Of a stretch of 64,000 bases of DNA, positions 54,568 to 64,000 are shown piece after piece (position 1 is the stretch's first letter; every line of letters begins with the position of its first letter). The DNA comes from Micropterix aruncella (Eukaryota > Arthropoda > Insecta > Lepidoptera > Micropterigidae): NCBI GenBank assembly GCA_944548615.1, contig OX155976.1:7149822-7213821 (forward strand). The letters are read 5' to 3'. The translations under genes and the position numbers were made by a program. A model generated the notes under the pieces. That model saw only the letters and a list, made by a program, of their open reading frames with translations, made no database searches and was not told where the DNA came from.

Positions 54568-54933
54568 ATGATCACATAACATTTATACATATTATATTTC
54601 ATTTAATTTAGTTCAAGGACATAATTTTATCTCAAGTATATTCTTTATAATAACTATATATCATACCTAAAATTAAATATAAATATATTTATATACATAC
54701 ATAATATATTTTTATCTATTTTGTCTCTCCCTTTCACCTCACTTCCCATCCTGATTCCCCCCATTCTCAAGCGGAAACAATATAAAATTATATTGCGTTC
54801 ATTTTGTATACTTTATATTCGGAATCACATTAATGGATTTTTGTCACTTTTAAATAGGTTTTTATTGCATTGTATGTAGTTCTGTTTGGTTCCAGAATAA
54901 AATAAAATAAAATAAAATGAAATAAAATAAAAC
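54568..54933 (+). other. LINE-J 3' UTR and tail
   Basis: AT-rich, with CCCCATTCTCAAGCGGAAAC and GCATTGTATGTAGTTCTGTT, ending in AATAA repeats (54895-54933). The same UTR occurs in reverse at 10190-10575. Confidence 0.8.
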
Positions 54934-56775
54934 ATGATGTGCTATCAACCACACAATATGGCTTTCGTTCTGGTAGATCTACTCAAGACGCTATTGCCTT
55001 CTTAACTGAAGAAATAATGGCCAGTCTCGATGAAGGGGAAAAGTGTCTGGTGGTCTTTCTGGACCTGTGCTTTTGATACGGTGTCACATGTTTTATTGCT
55101 GAAAAAACTTGACAGGTGTGGTATCCGTGGGAAGGCCTTGCAATGGTTTACCGACTACCTCTCGAATAGGTCACAAGTCACCAAAATAAACGGTACAGTG
55201 AGTTCTGAAAGGTACATTACGTATGGAGTTCCCCAGGGTAGTGTGTTAGGGCCAATTCTTTTTCTAGTCTACATTAATGACCTTACAAATGTGTCTTTAC
55301 ATGGAAGAAAGGCACTACTGTTCGCTGATGATACTGCTCTAGTTTTTCGTCAGAAAACATGGCCAGCCGTATACCAAATCGCTGAATGGGGCCTAAGCAA
55401 TATTAACTTTTGGCTAAAAAATAACCTTCTTATGCTAAACAAAGAAAAAACTATCACATTTTCCATAACTAATAATAAATTTTTTAAACATGTAGGCCTC
55501 AAAATTCATACGTGCAATACAACTGCTCCAATAAGGCCAGAACACTCTTGCTGTACGTGTATAGAGCATAAATCATTATAGAGCATAAATCACAAGCGAA
55601 ATATCTTGGCCTAACATTTGACAGTACACTAAGATGGGATATTCATATCGGTATTCTGACGGCCAAAATACGAAAATCCATCTATCTCTTTAAGACCCTC
55701 AGAAAAGTAGTTCCTCTTCACACGCTCAAAACTATTTATTATGCCCTAGTTTACAGCAAAATATCATATGGCATTCTAGGCTGGGGAGGATGTACGCGAA
55801 CTGCTTTAGACCCAACTGTTAAGGCTCATAAAGCATTACTTAGGGTTATGGCTAACAAACCTTGGAGATACTCTTCAAATGACCTGTTTAGTGAGTTGCA
55901 GTTGCTGGATATTAGGCAAATATATGCGAAAGTAGTCCTCATAAACTATATACAAAATCCCCATCTACACCAAATCACTAAACATGCAACACAAACGAGG
56001 AGCACCACTACTCATAAGCACTTGCGTCCCAAAACAATGACAACGTTTGCGCAAAGACACTTTTCATACATAGCGCCCAAGATTTTTAATGAGTTACAAT
56101 TTAATTTGAAGACGACCACTAATGGAATAAAAACAAACAAACAAATTTCTCCGCTACTTTTGGAATTTGGAAGACATGAGATTGAGGTGCTCATCTCCGT
56201 CATTCTCCATTAAACACCTAATATTTACTCTGACAAATAAATCTTATCTTTTTATTTGTTGCTACTAGGATAATGATTATCTTTTGATTCTGTTTTATTT
56301 ATTGACTAGCTACTTGACTATTTTAATTATTGGTTTGTTATCTCATTTTAATTTTTTTTTTATTTATCAAATTATTACCCTGTTATTTTTCTCTACTTAC
56401 TGATTATCACTGCAATTATAATTTTATTGTATTTTATTACTATTATTATTTTAACAATTTTTTTACTGGATATATTTTGATTTCATCATTACTTTTTTAT
56501 TTTTCAACATGATTATGAATTAGGTATTAGTTATCATTAAAATAATTCTTGAAATTTATGCTATGTATTAATTAGAGTTATTAGATTTACTATATTTCAT
56601 TTATTTTTTACTTTTTCTTTTTCTCAGTAATAGTACTTTATTAAGTGTGCGCACAATATAAAACGTACAAGTGACCTAGTCGAGTCTACCTTGGTACGGG
56701 CTTCGGCCTAGTTAGGCAGACTTTGTGAATAATGTTTTTGGAAAATTACTTAGGAAAAAAAAAATATTCTTATTC
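54934..56775 (+). pseudogene. LINE-E, 5'-truncated reverse transcriptase and 3' UTR
   Basis: It starts abruptly after the LINE-J tail with codons for NKHDVLSTTQYGFRSGRSTQ. Next come DEGEKCLVVFLDL, a small deletion and frameshift where KAFDTVSH should follow (55060-55090), YLSNRSQVTKINGT, YGVPQGSVLGPILFLVYIND, FADDTALVF (intact), then broken frames: QAKYLGLTFDSTLRW, YGILGWGGCTRTA, ANKPWRYSSNDLF, LDIRQIYAKVVL and TTFAQRHFSYIAPKIFN, stop 56214. The 3' UTR has the hairpin GTCTACC..GTTAGGCAGAC (56684-56721). Duplicated GAGCATAAATCA (55563 and 55580) marks a small local duplication with a stop. Confidence 0.87.
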
Positions 56776-56844
56776 TTATTCTAATTGCTTGATTTGAGGC
56801 AGTTGTATTGCCTCAAATACAATAGGTACATTCTGCGTTTTAAT

Positions 56845-57835
56845 ATGTAACCGATACCGATGGATCGAACCGATCGGTTACAACTTACCGACAACTGTCG
56901 GTTTCCTTCATACAAAATGTGTCAAAAATGTAATCGGTCAAATTTGGGCGTTTACCGGGTGGGAGGGGGGGGGGGATCGAGTTTTTTGGACGTTGGTCGA
57001 AGGCTAGTAGGAAAATTCCTGTTTGTCATTGGGATTCTGGCACTAGGCTGACACCTGTATGCTGGCATCAGGCTTCCTCCAGGATTCTGGTACTATGCTG
57101 ACACCAGGATGCTGGCACCATCCTGGCACCACGAAGCTGGTACCAGTCTATCACCAGGATGCTGGTACTGGTGTTACACCAGAATGCTGACACTACTTTG
57201 GCTCCAGGATGCTGCTTCCAGTCGGGCTTCAGGATGCTGGCACCATGCTAACATTAGGATGCTGGCATTGGGCTGACACCAGGATACCGGTATTAATCCT
57301 CACCAGGATCCTGTTACCAGTCTGACTTGAGGAAGTGGGAAAGGGGGCGGTTCAGGCGGGGGTGGTTTAAGGGTGGAAGGGGAGGGGGAGTAAGTGTGTG
57401 GCGAGGTGTAAGGCGGGGGGGGGGGATTGCGGGAAAGGGTGGGGTGGGGTTTGAAGGAGGGAAGGGAAGAGATGGTGGTTGGAGAGTGGGCAAGTTGGAG
57501 GGGTTGCAGGGGATGGAGGGTTGTGGAAGAAGTGTAAGTAGGGGGGGGGGGTGCGTGAGGAATGGGGGCGTGCGAGGGGCGGAGTGCGGGTGATGGGGGT
57601 GCAGGGGGTGGTTTAGGGGAGGAAGGGGGTGGTGTTGCGGGGGAGAGTATTTGCGGAGGTAGGGGTGCGGGGGAGTGCGGGGGTATCCGGGATGCGGGGT
57701 GCGGGGCACTGGGAGTGCTGGTACTGGCACAGGCAATGCTGGAACTGGGCTGACACCAGGATACCGGTACCGATCCTCACGCTCATTTTATGAATGAGCA
57801 AATAACGGAAACCGTTACCGATCGGTATCCGTCTC
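56845..57835. repeat. Minisatellite and G-rich block
   Basis: 57030-57325 is a degenerate minisatellite of about 25-30 bp built on CTGACACCAGGATGCTGGCA. 57330-57715 is an almost pure G-rich plus strand with runs up to ten G. 57716-57785 returns to the minisatellite motif. ACCGATACCGATGG (56850) and, inverted, ACGGATACCGATCGG (57817-57832) border the block. The minus-strand Pro-rich ORF (57314-57736) is a composition artefact. Confidence 0.88.
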
Positions 57836-57901
57836 TTTGAGAAAACGGGCCTTAGTAGAATAAGCCACCGTTATATATTAGTATGCGTGCACTAACACCC
57901 C

Positions 57902-58350
57902 GGGAGCTAATAGTCCATATTGCAGTTTGGCCACTAAGTCCCATGTGTAGGGTCGGTCAAACGCACGGGACAATACCTATCCGGCGGCCTCCACGCAGAA
58001 GTGAGAGTCAGGGTAGGACGCTGGCCTGCGGGCCAGTCTTCCCCAAGAGTCAACCTTCGGGCGCTCCTGAACAGTTTGCGCACCGTGCGGCGTCAGCCAA
58101 TCGATTGAGCATTCCGACTAACAGCCGAAGGAGTCTGTAACCAGTAATGTTTCCTAGAGAGCGGGGAAGGTTGTTAACCTTATGGCAACTGCTCTTGAAA
58201 CGACCATTCGGCCATCCGATCCGGGGTGAATAAACAGGGCAAAAGGATGCCGTGGTCGGCGATAGATTTGGTAGACACCGTATCACCGCTTCATAAGGGA
58301 GACGACCGCGCAAGCGACCTCGATCCTGTAACCAGTCGGGAGGCAGGTGG
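57902..58350 (+). repeat. R667 repeat, 5' two-thirds
   Basis: GGGAGCTAATAGTCC to GTAACCAGTCGGGAGG. It is interrupted by a LINE-B tail and continues at 58735. Confidence 0.83.
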
Positions 58351-58352
58351 TA

Positions 58353-58732
58353 TAATAATAATAATAATGATAAACTCTTTATTTGCACTTTAATTAGTAT
58401 ACAAAAAGGCGATCTTATTGCCACATGGCAATGTCTTACAACTAACCTAAACACAGTGGTACATGCGCGTTCTGTGAAAATAAAGATTATTACATAACAT
58501 ACAGACAAGTGGAAGAATTTAAAACTAATAATGCCCGAGGAGAGGAAATTGGGAGAGGAACAGGAGAGAAAGGGAAGAACTGGTTACTTCTTAGAGAGGT
58601 AGTAATCCTTAGGGTGAGTCTTAAACGATGGTAAAGAAGGCGAGTTTCGTATATTTGCTGGGAGATCGTTCCAGAGTATTGCACCATGGACACAGAAAGA
58701 ACAGGAATAGAAATCACTATTATGACTCGGAA
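58353..58732 (-). pseudogene. LINE-B, 5'-truncated, inserted in R667
   Basis: The minus frame gives IPSHNSDFYSCSFCVHGAIL, WNDLPANIRNSPSLPSFKTH and PKDYYLSKK. The 3' UTR matches 32640-32760, and the tail is TTATTATTATTA (plus 58352-58372: AATAATAATAATAATGATAA). It demonstrates that LINE-B was active after this R667 copy arrived, the reverse of the 32-kb nesting. Confidence 0.85.
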
Positions 58733-58734
58733 TC

Positions 58735-58985
58735 CTGAAGTTTAATTCCAGACGGAGATATCCTTTCAAACTGGTAGGCAGGGGGCGAGGCTGCCCACTT
58801 GTTACCTTTTCCGGTGCCTCGCCGTAAGACGTTGTCCTCTGACGTAGCTAGATAGTGGATTGTTTTTCATCCCAATTCTTCTTAACTCACCTAAAGGGAG
58901 ACATACCGATCCAATATTGTTAAAACCTCCTGAGGTGACGTCCGTTGAAGTCGACAGCTCCAGTTGAACTGGTCATTCACAGGTT
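58735..58985 (+). repeat. R667 repeat, 3' third (continuation)
   Basis: AATCCTGAAGTTTAATTCC, ACGTAGCTAGATAGTGGATT and TTAAAACCTCCTGAGGTGAC continue the copy at 57902-58350 in the same orientation, in the variant form also seen at 16105-16344. Confidence 0.8.
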
Positions 58986-59092
58986 CATTCCCATGGCTGG
59001 CTCTCTAATGGTTAATGGTAAAAAATACCTTAATTACATACATACAATTCGAGTCATAAAAAATATCAATAATCGATTACAAGTGATATCAT

Positions 59093-59577
59093 AGTCATAG
59101 TCATAGTCATAGTCATATTTTATTAATTCCAAAAAGTACATACTGTGGAATACGTCATTTTACATTTTCTAGAGGTTATTACAACTTCATTACGTGTACA
59201 TATACTTTTTATATGTAAAAGCAAGACACCATCGGATCAATTATAAAAATTCAATCTTACAGACTCAAATAACAAAAAAAAAAAAAATGTAAACAACATT
59301 TTTAAATAATCTATCGATAAGTTTTAAAAATAGTCAATCAAGACATTTTAAAATAATCAGTTAATAAACAACAAGTTTTACAATGAAATCAAAACTACGG
59401 TGACAAAATACAGAACAAATTTGATAAAAGCTAATTTATTTTTTAAAAACTAAGACGGCCTTGTCAAATTCAACCAAATTATAGAGAGCATGCATGGCTA
59501 AGTTTCTTTTTATGCATTTCTTAAATGCAACCTCTTGAAGTATTTTAATTTCTGCTGGCAATGAGTTGAAAAATTTA
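59093..59577 (-). pseudogene. LINE-F C-terminus and 3' UTR
   Basis: Minus-strand codons from about 59580 read DKFFNSLPAEIKILQEVAFK, KCIKRNLAMHALYNLVEFDK, then AVLVFKK and a stop near 59440. This is the F-N-SLP-xEIK...FK..L....Y..EF tail of APE-type LINEs. The 3' UTR runs to a (TAGTCA)4 repeat at 59099-59125, which is the tail. The 5' side is broken exactly where a Helitron begins (59577|59578). Confidence 0.75.
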
Positions 59578-60139
59578 TCTTAATATATATAAATTACGTG
59601 TCACGTTGTTTGTCCGCGATGGACTCCTAAACTACTTAACCGATTTGAATCAAATTTGCACACAATGTGCAGTTTGATCCAACTTGAAAGATAGGATAGC
59701 TTACGTCTTAATTTATAGTCGCGATATTATTTTATTGCAATGTCTATTATATGACATTCGCAATTATCTGTTAGTTCCAAACGATTTTAACAGATGGCGT
59801 TATCTATTGAGTAATCCATAGATGGCGCTGCTATGTTAAACCTACAAACGTCATAGTCGGCCAAGCGTTATTCTAAATTCAAAATATTGTGAAGGTAATA
59901 CAGTGAAATTATTCCTGCTTTTTAATTATTTGTGCTTCATTGTTCAAAACTCTTTAATTAAAATATATACATGTAAGTATTATCACATAGTTATAAAAGT
60001 GGAATAACTGCAGTATAGGAACCTCTCTCCAATTTTTTTCATTTTAATGCTAAATCTGGAAGAAAATTGTGTCGGTCGCTATAAATAAGCGAGATATAGG
60101 CATTCAAAGTTTAAATTTTAAAAACAGGCCAAAATAATA

Positions 60140-60412
60140 TAATATAAAAATGGATGTTGGTATATCTGTATGCCCGTCTGTCCGAGTTTAATAGACTCCG
60201 AAACCGTTTGACCGATCACCATGAAAGTTGGCATATATATGTATTTTTTCAAGGTTAAGGTTTTTATATATATCCGCTTTGTTGCAACTTTCAACTAGAC
60301 GGCGCTGCAGCACACCAACTTCTATACTGCTCAACCGATCGCCAAGAAAATTGGTATACATTGGTATTTGAGAAAAGATATAACACGGGCAACGCCGGGT
60401 AATACCACTCGT
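60140..60412 (+). mobile_element. Nested non-autonomous Helitron-like fragment
   Basis: TATAAAAATGGATGTTGGTA and TCTGTATGCCCGTCTGTCCG at the left and CGGGCAACGCCGGGTAATAC then CACTCGT at the right are the ends of a common insect Helitron group. The terminal CTAG appears mutated to CTCG. Confidence 0.55.
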
Positions 60413-60584
60413 AAAATATAATTAAAAAAAATAAAATCATCGATAACAGTCAAATATAGTAGAAAAATATTTTTAAAATCGTCAAAAATAATTTAATCAA
60501 AGTAATGTCATATTCTAATCAATATCAATATTCTTCTAATGAACTCTTTAAAGAGGCTCAAGTTTTGGATGCTAAAAAAATCAA

Positions 60585-60925
60585 ATAAAGTCGAAAAAGT
60601 CGAAAAAGCCGAAATAGTCAAAAAAGTCGAACAAGGCGAAAAAGTAAAACATGTAAAAAATCAAAAAGTCAAATAAGCCGAAAAGTCGCAAAAGTCAAAA
60701 GAGCCTAAAAAGTAGAAAAAATCGAAAAAGTCGCAAAAGTTAAAAAAGTCGAAAAAGTCCAAAAAGATCGAAAAAGTCGAAAAAGCCGGAAACTTCGAAA
60801 AATTCGAAAAGGTCGAAAATGTAGGAAAAGTAGAAAAAGTCGAAAAAGTCGAAAAGCCAAAAAAGTCAAAAATTTCGAAAAAGTAAAAAAAGTCGAAAAA
60901 ATTGAAAAGTCGAAAAAGTATAGCG
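60585..60925. repeat. AAAAAGTCG minisatellite
   Basis: About 35 degenerate copies of a 9-bp unit (AAAAAGTCG, with AAGTCAAAA and AAGCCGAAA variants) lie directly before the helicase remnant. The minus-strand Phe/Ser-Thr ORF (60661-60957) is its translation, not a gene. Confidence 0.93.
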
Positions 60926-60931
60926 GAAGTT

Positions 60932-61136
60932 ATATTCCCCGTGCGACTGACCTTCACGATGACAAATCATGCGTGTTGGCAGTTTGCGAAATTAACTTGG
61001 AATTTCCGTATTTCGCGCATGGACAACTGTATGTCCCGTGTTTGCCAAGCCATCGGTCGGAAAGCCATCATTTTTGTTTATTTACGCGCCGGAAAACAAA
61101 CCGAAAAACATATTTTACCAGAATGTTTTGTATTGA
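60932..61136 (+). pseudogene. Helitron helicase C-terminus, frameshifted
   Basis: Three frames supply consecutive blocks: IFPVRLTFTMTNHA, then VCEINLEFPYFAHGQLYV, then SVGKPSFLFIYAPENKPK and NIFYQNVLY, stop 61134-61136. FPxRLxFAMTxxKxQG, INLexPxFsHGQLYVAxSRVGkPsxLfiYAPE form the Pif1-type helicase end of Helitron Rep-Hel proteins. At least two frameshifts and loss of the KxQGQ segment make it dead. The remaining Rep-Hel is missing. Confidence 0.8.
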
Positions 61137-61363
61137 ATGTGAACTGCATTTATATATTATCATGTAAATTAAATACATTGAATTTATTTCAATCACAAAC
61201 GACTTTCATTTAATCACCAAACGAAACTCAAACCGTATATGGTTCGGCCATATTATAGATTTCAATGAATTAGATTTGGAAGGTTCATTAGGAGTAATAA
61301 ACGCTTATGAAAAGTTACAATCAAATAAATTTTAGGTGGTACGAAGTTCACCGGGTCATCTAG

Positions 61364-61999
61364 TATAAAATAAAATAATTGTCAGCTTAATCATTTGGAA
61401 GCCACTATTCTAATATCGAAGCAATTGCAGAGTCTAACAACCTTATTGTGCTAGTCGTCGTTAGCGGGAACAAGCCGGTTGCTTAGAATCCATCCTAAAT
61501 ACGAAATACAAATTTATTGAAAAAACTCACGTATCCACTAATATAGGTCCGTCGGACCCACATTTTTTTTTAAAGTCGATAAGTACCCGTAAAAGCACAC
61601 TAAATGGCCTGTCCAATTGACAGCTCGCAGAGCATTAGTTAGTCTCGAAGCTACCTAAGCATACAACTCTCTCACCAGAGCGAGACAGCAATAATTAATT
61701 TTTGCGATGGGAGTCTGTCAGACCTATAACAGTGCTTAAGGGTTATATTGTTATAAAATTAGTGTCTTTCTTGGAACAGGCGCTGCCTAAGTTACGAGTG
61801 AAGCAGAATAATTGTTTTAATCATGTTTTACATATTTTCATGAATAAAATACAGCAAATTCGAAAATATTATGCTTGTCACGATGACGTCATCCTTTGAT
61901 ATTTTTGGTTTGTGCATACGCGAACGTCATTTTGTGTCTAGATAATCGGTTAATTAAATACGTGTTTGTGATAATGGGTTCAATTTTGACCATGTTCGC
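61364..61999. other. No recognisable gene
   Basis: Short ORF 61702-61899 without motif; otherwise mixed non-coding DNA. It may include decayed upstream LINE-F sequence. Confidence 0.4.
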
Positions 62000-62662
62000 A
62001 TGCGCCGACATCTCTCTGTGACGCGGGCGTGCTCAATGGTAGCTCTAGATCACGTAAATGTGACTATAAAAACGAGAGTTATCCGACTAGCTATTATACT
62101 TCATCCGTTATCAGTGGTCCGACGACATAGTTTTTCAAATATTCATCATCGAGAATATTATTTTATTTTAATTATAAATATCCAAAAAAGTTATTTTAAT
62201 TATAAATATCCAAAAAAACTAAAAAGTTCGGAGTGTACCGTGGAATACGTGGGAGACAACCTGCCATCCTCCATCTTAAAGGCCGCTTCATCGTCGCTGA
62301 CCAACCTACTCTTACCGTATAAAGTCCAACCAGTTCAGTCAATGTACACGTCCAGTCAACCAGTCCAGTCAATGCAACCAGTCCAGTCAACCAGCAACGA
62401 AATGGCACGACCGTCGGCGACTGGAGGAGACAATTCTCTCGGGAACTTGGATTGGACTGAAGATTTTGCGAAAAACGAACTTGAACCAAAACGGCGAAAC
62501 TTGACAAACTTCGACTACGAGCAGGATCGCCTCCGCCGCGAATTTCTCCTCGTTCTGAATAAACCGGACGAGAAATACGTAAATATGAAGACTTTCTACA
62601 TGACTGCTCTTAACGTAACTCGGAATGCCAGTATTAGACAATTTAGACGATGCTCTATATAA
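62000..62662 (+). CDS. Unidentified 220-codon ORF
   Basis: I do not recognise the product. A TATAAAA sits at 62065-62071 and TCAGT at 62111, both inside the nominal ORF, so the real start is probably further in, for example at the Met of MARPSATGGDNSLGN (62401). Visible features are a Gln/Val/Ser-rich repeat (QPVQSM, three times, about residues 109-130), then an acidic/basic segment with NLTNFDYEQDRLRREFLLVL and YVNMKTFYMTALNVTR. One frame over, the DNA continues MPVLDNLDDALYNLIDRINI and KTLPSTR to a stop near 62708, which suggests a frameshift. It could be an exon, or the leader and gag start of an LTR element. Confidence 0.3.
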   Translation: MRRHLSVTRACSMVALDHVNVTIKTRVIRLAIILHPLSVVRRHSFSNIHHREYYFILIINIQKSYFNYKYPKKLKSSECTVEYVGDNLPSSILKAASSSLTNLLLPYKVQPVQSMYTSSQPVQSMQPVQSTSNEMARPSATGGDNSLGNLDWTEDFAKNELEPKRRNLTNFDYEQDRLRREFLLVLNKPDEKYVNMKTFYMTALNVTRNASIRQFRRCSI

Positions 62663-62708
62663 TCTCATAGATAGGATCAATATTAAAACATTGCCAAGTA
62701 CGAGATGA

Positions 62709-63034
62709 ATCGTAGTAGCATTTAGCAAAAGGATTTTGTTACATAGACAGTTATGAGATGATTCGGATAACTTTATTGAAAAAGTACGCGATATAAGCTT
62801 TTTATGATGAATATATAATATTATTAGAGCTTTTAATTATGTGATACGAATGAAAACAATGTCCTGAAAACGTTTTAGCAGTCAACTTGTTAAAATAATT
62901 TATAAATATAGCAATAAGCCCGCCTTTTCGAATAGATAATGCGTTTTATTTCTATTATTATAACGTATAGTTATTTTATGTCAGATTATTACCATTTCGA
63001 ATTTTATTTTATAAACTTATTTAATTAATGTATT
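62709..63034. other. AT-rich DNA, no gene
   Basis: Nothing recognised. Confidence 0.4.
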
Positions 63035-63500
63035 TATTTATTTATTTATTTTTTTAGTAACACATCTAGTAAAAAATTAATGTCATATTTGATTAAGATG
63101 TTAGCAAGAAATTGATGCGACATTATTTTTAATGATTGACTCTGTCGCCTAACTAGGCCTAGGCCTGTTCTAAGGCAGACTTTTCATGACGATATTAAGT
63201 GTGCACTGTCAACTTAAACTATAGTTAGTACTTATATTTAAATCGACAAATATAAAACTACAAATATTTACGCATATACAAATATGGATAGATACTTATA
63301 TGCATCTATAGATAAAATATATATTCATATATGCACACATACACATACATATATTTATACGAACATAATAATAAAACCAAAATAAATAAAAATAAAAACT
63401 AAAATAATATACATATATAAATCAATTACATATTGATATAACGCTAACATACCTATAATAGTCATTTAAAATTATCATGGAAAAACTAAATACTAAGTAC
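63035..63500 (-). repeat. LINE 3' UTR fragment
   Basis: The minus strand carries the hairpin GTCTGCCTTAGAACAGGCCT..GTTAGGCGACAG (63180-63141) and ends in AAAT repeats (plus ATTTATTT at 63031-63050). These are the 3' features shared by the LINEs at 34 and 56 kb. The upstream part is ATA-rich with no coding remnant. Confidence 0.65.
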
Positions 63501-63785
63501 TAAGTATTTGATGTATTGTGTATTGTATGTGCGCTTATGTATTAATTACTTCGGTTCATATCTACAAAAATGATTTTTGCAGTTAAGCTACTCTAGTTCT
63601 GGTGGCCTCATATATAGATAGACAAATTTTCATCCCGTATGTTACTCCCTTAGAGGTGGAATTTCAAAGAAACCTTCTAGATGCTTATCTTCACTATCAA
63701 ATAAAGCCCTGTGCTAAATTTTGAGCTTCATCATCCATTGGTTTGGGTATCCCCATACAATATTACAACCTTTAATTTAGCTTCC
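63501..63785. other. No recognisable gene
   Basis: Mixed DNA; nothing assigned. Confidence 0.35.
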
Positions 63786-63870
63786 AAGTTGCCGATGCGT
63801 TGACCAAAGTTGATTACGTAATCAGGACGAGCAACCCCCCCCCCCTCCCCGCGTAATCAAGCGTAAGTAA
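63786..63870 (-). repeat. G-rich dispersed repeat, partner at 25683-25765
   Basis: The reverse complement gives CTTACGCTTGATTACGCGGG, a long G run, then GCTCGTCCTGATTACGTAAT and CAACGCATCGGCAACTTGG. Confidence 0.75.
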
Positions 63871-63880
63871 CTTGTATCTA

Positions 63881-64000
63881 AATTCCTACCTAGGGACTCA
63901 CATTGATGATAATCTGAAATCGAACCTATCGTCAGCTTGTTACGCGATTTGCAAACTAAGGAAGATCATTGATGAAAAAGAAGTGATTAATGAATATTAC
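63881..64000 (+). pseudogene. LINE reverse-transcriptase fragment, runs off window
   Basis: Reads YLGTHIDDNLKSNLSSACYA, then ICKLRKIIDEKEVINEYY to the window edge. YLG..ID..L......S.ACYAI.KL is the region just after the catalytic palm in APE-type LINE reverse transcriptases. The spacing between NLK and LSSACYAI is shorter than usual, indicating a deletion. It may belong with the G-rich repeat just before it. Confidence 0.65.

Larger units (their letters stand above)
59578..61363 (+). mobile_element. Decayed Helitron with helicase remnant
   Basis: The 5' end is TCTTAATATATATAAATTAC, preceded by A. The 3' end is AAGTTCACCGGGTCATCTAG, followed by T, with an inverted GGTG/CACC pair shortly before it. 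Inside are the C-terminal helicase remnant, a 9-bp minisatellite and a nested non-autonomous piece (60140-60412, ending GGCAACGCCGGGTAATACCA). A|T insertion context and CTAG support Helitron identity. Confidence 0.82.

Noticed and set aside
57314..57736. 140-residue Pro-rich ORF, minus strand
   Set aside because: It is the translation of the C-rich strand of the G-rich tract; composition alone keeps stops away.
60661..60957. Phe/Ser/Thr-rich ORF, minus strand
   Set aside because: Direct translation of the 9-bp minisatellite, whose period is a multiple of three.

Overview
The window looks like arthropod nuclear DNA, most likely from a moth or butterfly. It is AT-rich, has no operons, and is packed with nested transposable elements: APE-type LINEs with (AAAT)n or (TAA)n tails, an RTE-clade LINE, Helitrons that start TC and end CTAG with a subterminal hairpin, a Penelope-like fragment, a mariner relic, palindromic MITEs and many dispersed repeats. 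I found no convincing conserved host gene. The only near-intact coding units are a spliced gene of the DUF7869-like family (3267-5399, minus) and an RTE retrotransposon (49566-52905, plus). Such gene-poor, layered mobile DNA would fit heterochromatin, a pericentromere or a lepidopteran W chromosome, but that is inference.

Layout. 0-6 kb: a LINE tail relic, a small inverted repeat, a 5'-truncated LINE, and beside it the DUF7869-like gene, whose 3' end is duplicated on the far side of that LINE. 6-11 kb: low-complexity DNA and the first copies of a 667-bp interspersed element (called R667 here). 11-13.6 kb: a putative DNA element with a 254-bp tandem duplication, a LINE-A tail and a 305-bp palindromic MITE. 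14-23.7 kb: two Helitron copies, the second split by R667; a mariner C-terminus; R667 copies; a Penelope-like fragment; a LINE-B tail. 24-27 kb: C-termini of an RLE-type LINE, another LINE and an R1/I-like LINE, plus R667. 27.7-28.4 kb: two minisatellites of about 120 bp period. 28.5-36.5 kb: LINE-A, LINE-B and LINE-C tails and R667 with a clear target-site duplication. 36.7-41.3 kb: a 247-bp palindrome, LINE-D with a mutated catalytic box, a truncated RTE copy and a second 305-bp MITE. 42-46 kb: R667, a tRNA-like SINE candidate, a TA-flanked MITE carrying a LINE-C tail, and a 633-bp tandem duplication.

46-57 kb is a nest. A jockey/CR1-like LINE (LINE-J; ORF1 with an FP-type C-terminal domain, ORF2 endonuclease plus reverse transcriptase) has been entered by a fragment with RNase H in its inter-ORF region and by a full-length RTE in its endonuclease ORF. 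It abuts another truncated LINE (LINE-E). 57-64 kb holds a G-rich minisatellite block, an R667 copy split by LINE-B, a LINE tail split by a decayed Helitron that retains the helicase C-terminus, an unidentified 220-codon ORF, and a LINE reverse-transcriptase fragment running off the right edge.

Functionally these are independent selfish elements, most of them dead. The items most worth a second look are R667 (667 bp, 13-14-bp target duplications, no poly(A), about 11 copies in 64 kb), the spliced DUF7869-like gene with its D/D/E-like conserved residues, the RTE one stop codon away from a full reading frame, and a 3'-terminal hairpin that recurs across several LINE families.
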